9,365 nucleotides of DNA. Source: an uncultured Lachnospiraceae bacterium. GTDB taxonomy: Bacteria; Bacillota; Clostridia; Lachnospirales; Lachnospiraceae. The position numbers and the translations under genes were made by a program. Positions within the stretch are counted from its first letter, which is position 1. Each line of letters opens with the position of its first letter. The stretch covers positions 1-9,365 of the forward strand of contig CALWEE010000047.1 in the NCBI GenBank assembly GCA_944376975.1, written 5' to 3'. Shown piece by piece: positions 1 through 5,168 of the stretch. A model generated the notes under the pieces. That model was given only the letters and a program-made list of their open reading frames with translations. It was not told the origin of the DNA and searched no databases.

Positions 1-264
1 GGTGACGGCCGCGCGAAGGCGTTCGCCAGCGGCGCGCTGTCCGGCATTGTGGAACCGGCGGCGGGGGCGCTCATGATCCTCATGGCCTCCAAAGTGGAGC
101 CGGTCCTGCCGTATCTTCTGTCTTTCGCGGCGGGCGCCATGATCTACGTGGTGGTGGAGGAACTCATACCGGAAGCCAGCGAAGGGGAGCATACCAACCT
201 GGGGACCATCGGGTTTTCTGTCGGGTTTGTGATCATGATGATATTGGATGTGGCTTTAGGCTGA
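1..264 (+). CDS. ZIP-family metal transporter, C-terminal fragment
   Basis: This reading frame is open from the first base, so the gene starts outside the window; 87 residues remain. ZIP (GufA/ZupT-like) proteins are inner-membrane carriers that bring zinc, iron or related divalent metals into the cytoplasm. The visible part shows a segment of the pattern SGxxEPxxGAL (residues 14-24), a hydrophobic helix at about 35-52 ending in EELIPEA (53-59), and a last helix at about 68-86. The acidic/proline EExxPE motif matches the fifth helix of ZIP proteins, which contributes metal ligands, and the extracellular C-terminus is very short, as usual in this family. The metal specificity cannot be read from this fragment. 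The GNAT gene follows after 24 bp without a terminator, so the two are probably co-transcribed. Family assignment is fairly sure; the exact subfamily is inference. Confidence 0.82.
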   Translation, partial: GDGRAKAFASGALSGIVEPAAGALMILMASKVEPVLPYLLSFAAGAMIYVVVEELIPEASEGEHTNLGTIGFSVGFVIMMILDVALG

Positions 265-288
265 ATAAACGACAAAGGAGCGAAGATC

Positions 289-732
289 ATGCTTGATATA
301 AGGAGAATAACGGAAAAAGACAAAGCGCTCATGCTGGCCATGCTGAAAGATTTTTATCATTCGCCGGCGGTGGACCATCTGGTGGCGGATGAGGTGCTGG
401 AACGGACGGCTTCAGACGCGGCGGCGGGAAACGGCATCGACGGGTACCTTTTGTATGACGGGGACGACCCGGTGGGCTACAGCCTGGTCACAAGTTTTTA
501 CGCCGCGGAGGTCGGCGGTAAATGCGTGATGATCGAAGACCTGTACCTGAAAGAGGCGTGCCGCGGCAAAGGCTACGGCCATCAGTTTTTCGCCTGGATC
601 CAGGAACAGTATAAAGACGCCCGAAGGTTCCGGCTGGAAGTGACCATGGAAAATACCGGCGCCATCGCCCTGTATCAGCGGCTCGGTTTCCAGTGGCTCA
701 ACTATGGACAGATGGCGCTGGAACGGCCCTGA
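289..732 (+). CDS. GNAT-family N-acetyltransferase
   Basis: The product is a 147-residue single-domain acetyltransferase of the GNAT fold, which moves an acetyl group from acetyl-CoA to an amine. Visible marks are the N-terminal strand (IRRITEKDKALM), the strand IEDLYLKEACRG (82-93), the acetyl-CoA pyrophosphate loop RGKGYG at 92-97 (the R/QxxGxG/A motif), and the C-terminal N-x-GAIALYQRLGF block (122-134), with the tyrosine usual for the catalytic acid at 129. The length is typical for the family. The ATG at 289 is chosen because AAAGGAG (274-280) sits 8 bases upstream. The substrate cannot be told: it could be a small-molecule amine, a polyamine or a protein N-terminus. It follows the ZIP gene closely and is probably in the same transcript; that does not show a shared function. 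Confidence 0.9.
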   Translation: MLDIRRITEKDKALMLAMLKDFYHSPAVDHLVADEVLERTASDAAAGNGIDGYLLYDGDDPVGYSLVTSFYAAEVGGKCVMIEDLYLKEACRGKGYGHQFFAWIQEQYKDARRFRLEVTMENTGAIALYQRLGFQWLNYGQMALERP

Positions 733-789
733 GGCGGACTTTATTAGGAACCTCAACATGTTTTATAAGTATTTTTAATAGAAATTCTA

Positions 790-818
790 TTGAATTGAAA
801 AATGCTATGCGATAGAAT
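790..818 (+). promoter_or_regulatory. Promoter candidate for the purC-purF-purB cluster
   Basis: TTGAAT (790-795) and TAGAAT (813-818) are separated by exactly 17 bases. They match the sigma-A consensus at 4/6 and 5/6 positions. The start of transcription would be near 825, leaving a leader of about 90 bases before purC. The AT-rich run 764-780 lies roughly 45-60 bases upstream of the predicted start, where an UP element would bind the RNA polymerase alpha subunit. Confidence 0.6.
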
Positions 819-823
819 AAGGC

Positions 824-855
824 TGTAAGCGGAAAGAACGATAAAAACGCTTATG
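824..855 (+). promoter_or_regulatory. Inverted repeat at the start of the pur leader
   Basis: TAAGCG (826-831) is the reverse complement of CGCTTA (848-853), with a 16-base loop, and two G-U pairs can extend the stem. It begins at the predicted transcription start, so it could be a 5' hairpin that protects the mRNA or an operator just downstream of the promoter. The stem is short, so the call is tentative. Confidence 0.3.
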
Positions 856-913
856 AAATATATAAGTATTGCTAATAATAAAACACAGATCAGGAAAGTT
901 GAGGTAAGGTCAG

Positions 914-1618
914 ATGAAAAAAATGGATCTATTGTATGAAGGCAAAGCGAAAAAGGTGTTCACAACCGATGTGCCGGATGTGCTGATCGTGGATTACAAA
1001 GATGACGCGACGGCGTTCAACGGGGAGAAGAAGGGCACCATCATCGGCAAAGGCGTTGTCAATAACCGGATGACCAACCATCTTTTCCGGATGCTGGAAA
1101 AAGAGGGCGTACCGACCCATTATATCGAGGAACTGAGCGACAGGGAGACCGCCGTGAAAAAGGTGGAGATCATCCCGCTGGAAGTCATCGTCCGCAACGT
1201 GGCGGCCGGCAGCTTTTCCAAACGCCTGGGCGTGGAGGAAGGCCGGAAGCTTTTAGCGCCCACGCTGGAATTTTCCTATAAGAACGACGCCCTGGGCGAT
1301 CCGCTGATCAATGACTATTTCGCCATCGCTCTGGGCCTGGCCACGCGGGAAGAGATCGACCGGGTAACGGAACTGGTCTTTAAAGTCAACGATATACTGA
1401 AAGCGTATTTCGCCGAGATGAACATCGACCTGATCGACTTTAAAGTGGAATTCGGACGCTATAAAGGCGAAGTGATCCTGGCGGATGAGATTTCCCCGGA
1501 CACATGCCGGTTCTGGGATTCCACGACCCACGAAAAGCTGGATAAAGACCGTTTCCGGAGAGACCTGGGACACGTGGAAGAAGCCTATGAAGAAATGTTC
1601 AGAAGACTGGGATTGTAA
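914..1618 (+). CDS. purC: Phosphoribosylaminoimidazole-succinocarboxamide synthase (SAICAR synthetase)
   Basis: PurC is the cytosolic enzyme that joins CAIR and aspartate, using ATP, to give SAICAR in de novo purine synthesis. The 234-residue product has the usual bacterial length. It starts with the nucleotide-binding segment [11 protein letters not shown] (6-16), followed by [15 protein letters not shown] (27-41). It carries both family signatures: [18 protein letters not shown] (87-104) and LIDFKVEFG (173-181). The acidic [14 protein letters not shown] block (189-202) near the end binds metal and substrate. The ATG at 914 is preceded by GAGG (901-904), a moderate ribosome binding site, and gives the expected N-terminus. 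It is the first gene after the promoter at 790-818 and is followed one base later by purF. Identification is very sure. Confidence 0.98.
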   Translation: MKKMDLLYEGKAKKVFTTDVPDVLIVDYKDDATAFNGEKKGTIIGKGVVNNRMTNHLFRMLEKEGVPTHYIEELSDRETAVKKVEIIPLEVIVRNVAAGSFSKRLGVEEGRKLLAPTLEFSYKNDALGDPLINDYFAIALGLATREEIDRVTELVFKVNDILKAYFAEMNIDLIDFKVEFGRYKGEVILADEISPDTCRFWDSTTHEKLDKDRFRRDLGHVEEAYEEMFRRLGL

Positions 1619-1619
1619 A

Positions 1620-3038
1620 ATGGATGACAGTATGAAACAGATATGGGATGGGCTCCACGAGGAGTGCGGCGTCTTCGGCGCTTACAACGTCAACGGGGAA
1701 GATATCGCTTCCCTCGTCTATTACGGACTTTTCGCCCTCCAGCATCGTGGACAGGAAAGCTGCGGCATCGCGGTCAGTGAAAACAGGGATATACGTTATT
1801 ATAAAGATATGGGGCTCGTCAATGAGGTGTTCACGCCGAAGAACCTGGACAGGGTCCATGGCGATATCGCCATCGGCCATGTCCGTTATTCCACGGCGGG
1901 CAGCAGTGTCCGCTCCAACGCCCAGCCGCTTGTGACAAAATATGTCAAGGGCCAGCTGGCCATTGCCCATAACGGCAATCTGGTCAACGCGGTGGATCTG
2001 CGGGAAGAACTGGAAAAGAACGGGGCGATCTTCCAGACGACGATCGATTCGGAAGTCATCGCCTATCTGGTGGCCAGGGAGCGGGTCGGCTGCGGTTCGG
2101 TAGAAGAAGCGGTCCGTCGGGCCATGCCGTTTATCGCGGGCGCCTATTCCCTTCTGGTCATGAGCCCGAGAAAGATCATCGCCGCCAGGGATCCCCACGG
2201 TTTCAAGCCTCTGTGCATCGGCCAGGCAGGCGATACGTGGATCGTGGCGTCAGAGACATGCGCGCTGGACGCGGTGGGCGCCCGGTGGATACGGGACATC
2301 GAGCCCGGCGAGATCGTGGTCATCAATGAAGAAGGTATACGCACCTACCATAAAAGCGGCGCGCCGAAAGCGGCCCGCTGCGTATTTGAATACATTTATT
2401 TCGCCCGCCCGGACAGCGTGATCGACGGCGTGTCGGTCTTCAATTCCCGGATCATGGCGGGGCGGATCCTGGCCCAGTCCCATCCGGTGGAAGCGGATAT
2501 GGTGGTGGGTGTCCCGGAATCGGGCAACGACGCGGCCATGGGCTACGCCCTTGAGTCCGGCATCCCGTTGGGACGGGCGTTCGTGAAAAACAATTACGTG
2601 GGCCGGACGTTCATCAAACCGGGGCAGAGCGCCCGGGAAAAAAGCGTCAAGATCAAACTGAACGTGCTGAAGGACGCGGTAAAAGGCAAGCGGATCATCA
2701 TGATCGACGATTCCATCGTCCGGGGGACCACCAGCGCGAATATCGTCCAGATGCTGAAAAACGCCGGGGCTACCGAAGTGCATGTGCGCATCAGTTCGCC
2801 GCCCTTTAAATTCCCCTGTTATTTCGGAACGGACATCCCCACCGGGGACCAGCTCATCGCCAATCAGTATACCATCGAGGCGATCGGCCGGATGCTGGGG
2901 GCGGATTCCCTGGGATATTTGGATGTTGACCGATTGAACGAAATGGTGGATAATTTAAGTTACTGCGACGCGTGCTTTACCGGACGTTATCCGGTGGATC
3001 CGCCGACCAGGGATATACGCGGCGACATGGAAGCCTGA
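1620..3038 (+). CDS. purF: Amidophosphoribosyltransferase (glutamine PRPP amidotransferase)
   Basis: PurF makes the first committed step of purine synthesis: PRPP plus glutamine gives phosphoribosylamine. The 472-residue protein starts with a 15-residue propeptide, then Cys16 of CGVFGAY, the nucleophile exposed by self-cleavage. The N-terminal Ntn glutaminase domain shows ALQHRGQESCGI (39-50), GHVRYSTAG (86-94) and AHNGNL (116-121). The C-terminal phosphoribosyltransferase domain has the PRPP loop IIMIDDSIVRGTTS (359-372). Cysteines 254, 400, 449 and 452 sit where the Bacillus-type enzymes bind a 4Fe-4S cluster, which makes this the oxygen-labile Bacillus type. The start at 1620 is chosen because it lies one base after the purC stop and gives the usual propeptide; an in-frame ATG at 1632 is the alternative. 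A frame open further upstream overlaps purC and is not a real extension. The tight junction suggests translational coupling. Confidence 0.97.
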   Translation: MDDSMKQIWDGLHEECGVFGAYNVNGEDIASLVYYGLFALQHRGQESCGIAVSENRDIRYYKDMGLVNEVFTPKNLDRVHGDIAIGHVRYSTAGSSVRSNAQPLVTKYVKGQLAIAHNGNLVNAVDLREELEKNGAIFQTTIDSEVIAYLVARERVGCGSVEEAVRRAMPFIAGAYSLLVMSPRKIIAARDPHGFKPLCIGQAGDTWIVASETCALDAVGARWIRDIEPGEIVVINEEGIRTYHKSGAPKAARCVFEYIYFARPDSVIDGVSVFNSRIMAGRILAQSHPVEADMVVGVPESGNDAAMGYALESGIPLGRAFVKNNYVGRTFIKPGQSAREKSVKIKLNVLKDAVKGKRIIMIDDSIVRGTTSANIVQMLKNAGATEVHVRISSPPFKFPCYFGTDIPTGDQLIANQYTIEAIGRMLGADSLGYLDVDRLNEMVDNLSYCDACFTGRYPVDPPTRDIRGDMEA

Positions 3039-3072
3039 CGGCGGCGGCCGCGGGAATGTACAGGAGGAATAT

Positions 3073-4503
3073 ATGAACGACAGATATCAGAGCCCTTTAT
3101 CCGAAAGATACGCAAGTAAAGAGATGCAGTTTATTTTTTCGCCGGATATGAAGTTCCGGACGTGGCGGAAGCTGTGGATCGCCCTGGCTGAAACAGAACA
3201 GGAACTGGGCCTTGGCATCACGGACGAACAGATCGCCGAACTGAAAGCGGCCGCGGACGACATCAATTATGACGTGGCGAAAGAACGGGAAAAACAGGTG
3301 CGCCACGACGTCATGTCCCATGTGTACGCTTATGGACAGCAGTGCCCCAAGGCCAAGGGCATCATCCATCTGGGCGCCACGTCCTGTTACGTGGGCGACA
3401 ATACCGACGTGATCATCATGCGGGAGGCGCTGCGCCTTGTGCGCAAAAAACTGGTGAACGTGATCGGTGAACTGGCGTCTTTCGCCATGAAATATAAAGA
3501 CCTTCCCACTTTGGGATTTACTCATTTCCAGCCGGCCCAGCCAACGACGGTGGGCAAGCGGGCGACCCTGTGGATCCAGGACCTGCTCATGGACCTGGAC
3601 GACACCGACTATATCCTTTCCCGGCTGAAGCTTCTGGGTTCCAAAGGGACCACTGGCACGCAGGCCAGTTTTCTGGAGCTGTTTGACGGCGACGACGCGA
3701 AATGCGAAGAAGCGGACCGCCGGATCGCGAAAAAGATGGGCTTTGAAGCCTGTTATCCTGTTTCCGGACAGACCTATTCCCGGAAGCTGGATTCCAGGGT
3801 GCTCAACGTACTCGGCGGCATTGCCCAGAGCGCCCATAAATTTTCCAACGATATCCGACTGCTCCAGCATCTCAAAGAGATCGAGGAACCTTTTGAAAAG
3901 AACCAGATCGGTTCGTCGGCCATGGCCTATAAGCGCAATCCCATGCGCAGTGAGCGGATCGCTTCCCTTTCCCGTTATGTGATGGTGGATGTGCTCAATC
4001 CGGCGATCACGGCCGCGACCCAGTGGTTTGAAAGAACGCTGGACGATTCGGCCAATAAACGGCTGTCGGTCCCGGAAGCCTTTCTGACCATCGACGGTAT
4101 TCTGGATCTCTACATGAACGTGGTGGATGGCCTGGTGGTATATCCCAAGGTGATCGAGCAGCATCTGATGAACGAACTGCCTTTCATGGCTACGGAAAAT
4201 ATCATGATGGACGCGGTCAAGATGGGCGGAGACAGACAGGAACTCCATGAACGTATCCGTGTCCATTCCATGGCGGCAGGCCGCGTGGTCAAAGAAGAAG
4301 GAAAGCCCAACGATCTTCTTTCCCGCATCGCCGGGGATCCGGCTTTCGGCATGACCATGGAACAGCTGAAGGCGCTCATGAAGCCGGAAGATTTTGTGGG
4401 ACGCGCGCCGCGGCAGGTGGAGAACTTCATTAAAAATGACGTGGAACCGGTACTGGAAGCCAATAAAGACATATTGGGCATGAAAGCGACGATCACGGTT
4501 TAA
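3073..4503 (+). CDS. purB: Adenylosuccinate lyase, eukaryote-like long type
   Basis: PurB splits fumarate from SAICAR and from adenylosuccinate, so it acts both before and after IMP. The 476-residue protein belongs to the fumarase/aspartase superfamily. Its first substrate region includes RHDVMSHV (77-84). The second is TLGFTHFQPAQPTTVGKR (146-163), with the catalytic-type His151. The third is the flexible signature loop GSSAMAYKRNPMRSER (280-295), where Ser281 or Ser282 would be the catalytic serine. Blocks such as GTTGTQASF, EEPFEKNQIGSSAM and WFERTLDDSAN, as I recall them, match human ADSL much more closely than the shorter B. subtilis PurB. The ATG at 3073 follows a strong AGGAGG (3062-3067). 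The gap after purF is 34 bp, so it is most likely the third gene of the same transcript. No terminator follows it. Confidence 0.97.
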   Translation: MNDRYQSPLSERYASKEMQFIFSPDMKFRTWRKLWIALAETEQELGLGITDEQIAELKAAADDINYDVAKEREKQVRHDVMSHVYAYGQQCPKAKGIIHLGATSCYVGDNTDVIIMREALRLVRKKLVNVIGELASFAMKYKDLPTLGFTHFQPAQPTTVGKRATLWIQDLLMDLDDTDYILSRLKLLGSKGTTGTQASFLELFDGDDAKCEEADRRIAKKMGFEACYPVSGQTYSRKLDSRVLNVLGGIAQSAHKFSNDIRLLQHLKEIEEPFEKNQIGSSAMAYKRNPMRSERIASLSRYVMVDVLNPAITAATQWFERTLDDSANKRLSVPEAFLTIDGILDLYMNVVDGLVVYPKVIEQHLMNELPFMATENIMMDAVKMGGDRQELHERIRVHSMAAGRVVKEEGKPNDLLSRIAGDPAFGMTMEQLKALMKPEDFVGRAPRQVENFIKNDVEPVLEANKDILGMKATITV

Positions 4504-4506
4504 GCC

Positions 4507-4535
4507 TTGATATTTCCTGCGTTATCTGTTATGAT
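4507..4535 (+). promoter_or_regulatory. Promoter for the DUF5721-like gene
   Basis: TTGATA (4507-4512) and TATGAT (4530-4535) are separated by 17 bases and each matches the consensus at 5 of 6 positions. The -35 box starts only three bases after the purB stop codon. Transcription would begin near 4542, directly at the ribosome binding site CAGGAGG (4544-4550), giving a leader of only about 20 bases. Read-through from purB is also possible, since there is no terminator in between. Confidence 0.65.
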
Positions 4536-4562
4536 GACTCAGACAGGAGGCGTTTGGCGTTT

Positions 4563-5060
4563 ATGATATCACTGGTGATCCGCGACGTCCCGAAGATGAT
4601 GTCGGGCATGCTTTCAGGAAAACTTTTCGATAAATTTTATCTGCGCGACGGTGAAATACAGACATTTTCCCGTTTTGAAATGAGCGGCGGCTTAAACCGC
4701 CCGTATTTCGACGATGATGAATGGGAAAAGATGGAGGGCCGGTCTTATGCCCTCTGGTCGGAGGTAAAGCCGTTCGCGTATCAGCTGATCCGCGGGAAAA
4801 AACTGCCGGTCCGTTTCCAGTTCGTATTCCAGCTTTCCAAAGAGAATACCGGATGGTTTCTGGAGCACCATAAACTGGAGGCGGCGGGAAGCGGGATAAG
4901 CGGGCTGTTCATGAACATAACCTATGAACACCAGCGGCTCGTCTGCACATCGGGAATAGGCTACCAGATCTTCACGATGGACAAGACGGCGGAACGCTGC
5001 TGGGATGAAACAGTGGAACAGTTTTTCCGGCAGAACCACATCGCCTTTGAAAAGATGTGA
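4563..5060 (+). CDS. DUF5721-like protein of unknown function
   Basis: The predicted protein has 165 residues with no signal peptide, no clear membrane segment and no catalytic motif I recognise. Its opening (MISLVIRDVPKMMSGML) and the later FQFVFQLSKENT and GLFMNITYEHQRLVCTSGIGYQIF stretches resemble DUF5721, a family found mainly in Lachnospiraceae and relatives; this is a match from memory. It appears to be a cytosolic alpha/beta protein ending in an amphipathic helix (DETVEQFFRQNHIAF). The ATG at 4563 is preferred over an in-frame TTG at 4554, because the TTG leaves only 3 bases after GGAGG (4546-4550) while the ATG leaves 12 and gives the usual family N-terminus. It lies between purB and htpG with its own promoter, and the CIRCE hairpin after it probably ends its transcript. 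Neighbours give no functional clue. Confidence 0.8.
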   Translation: MISLVIRDVPKMMSGMLSGKLFDKFYLRDGEIQTFSRFEMSGGLNRPYFDDDEWEKMEGRSYALWSEVKPFAYQLIRGKKLPVRFQFVFQLSKENTGWFLEHHKLEAAGSGISGLFMNITYEHQRLVCTSGIGYQIFTMDKTAERCWDETVEQFFRQNHIAFEKM

Positions 5061-5077
5061 AAAGACAAAAAAAGATT

Positions 5078-5111
5078 ATTAGCACTCGGCATGGCTGAGT
5101 GCTAATTTTTT
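5078..5111 (+). terminator. CIRCE hairpin with T-run, possible terminator of the upstream gene
   Basis: The CIRCE arms plus one flanking A-T pair make a 10-bp stem (5078-5087 with 5097-5106) with a 9-base loop. It is followed by six T residues (5106-5111), and an A-rich stretch precedes it. In RNA this has the form of an intrinsic terminator, 18 bases after the DUF5721-like stop codon. The stem has only four G-C pairs, so its strength is uncertain. Confidence 0.55.
5079..5105. promoter_or_regulatory. CIRCE element (HrcA operator) upstream of htpG
   Basis: TTAGCACTC (5079-5087) and GAGTGCTAA (5097-5105) form the exact CIRCE consensus: two perfect 9-base arms with a 9-base spacer. CIRCE is the operator of HrcA, the repressor of class I heat-shock genes in many bacteria. 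Here it ends 7 bases before the -35 box of the htpG promoter, rather than overlapping the -10 or the transcription start as in many groE and dnaK operons. Heat-shock control of htpG by HrcA is therefore a strong inference, while the repression geometry is open. Confidence 0.97.
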
Positions 5112-5112
5112 G

Positions 5113-5141
5113 TTGACATTCGGAAAGGACAGGGGTACAAT
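5113..5141 (+). promoter_or_regulatory. htpG promoter
   Basis: A perfect -35 box TTGACA (5113-5118) and a TACAAT -10 box (5136-5141, 5/6) are separated by 17 bases. Transcription should start near 5148, about 20 bases before the htpG ATG. The -35 box abuts the T-run of the CIRCE hairpin. This is a vegetative-type promoter, so heat control would come from HrcA rather than from a special sigma factor. Confidence 0.88.
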
Positions 5142-5168
5142 AACAGTTATCGAAAAGGAGAGATCGCA

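Larger units (their letters stand above)
764..877 (+). repeat. Imperfect direct repeat flanking the pur promoter
   Basis: TATAAGTATT-TT-TAATA (764-780) recurs as TATAAGTATT-GC-TAATA (861-877). The two copies agree at 15 of 17 positions and start 97 bases apart. One lies just upstream of the -35 box and one in the leader. They may be paired binding sites for a regulator, or a chance result of AT-rich composition. Confidence 0.4.
733..913. other. AT-rich intergenic region, purine-cluster leader
   Basis: This 181-base gap is clearly richer in A and T than the flanking genes. It holds a promoter candidate (790-818), an imperfect direct repeat (764-780 and 861-877) and a short inverted repeat (824-855). 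Just after the GNAT stop, TGAGG (730-734) can pair with CCTCA (751-755), but the stem is short and has no proper T-run, so I do not call a terminator. I see no purine riboswitch or ZTP riboswitch core and no long open frame. Confidence 0.7.

Noticed and set aside
733..913. Purine or ZTP riboswitch before purC
   Set aside because: The leader lacks the conserved cores of either class and has only a short inverted repeat.
1485..1619. Upstream extension of purF into purC
   Set aside because: It would add 45 residues unlike any PurF N-terminus and overlap purC by over 130 bases; the ATG at 1620 gives the normal propeptide.
3097..4266. Long open frame (389 codons) on the - strand opposite purB
   Set aside because: It is the shadow of a strongly supported purB in GC-rich codons, its product shows no recognisable domain, and no ribosome binding site or promoter fits.
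4554..4562. TTG start for the DUF5721-like gene
   Set aside because: Only 3 bases separate it from the GGAGG site, and the ATG at 4563 gives the expected N-terminus.
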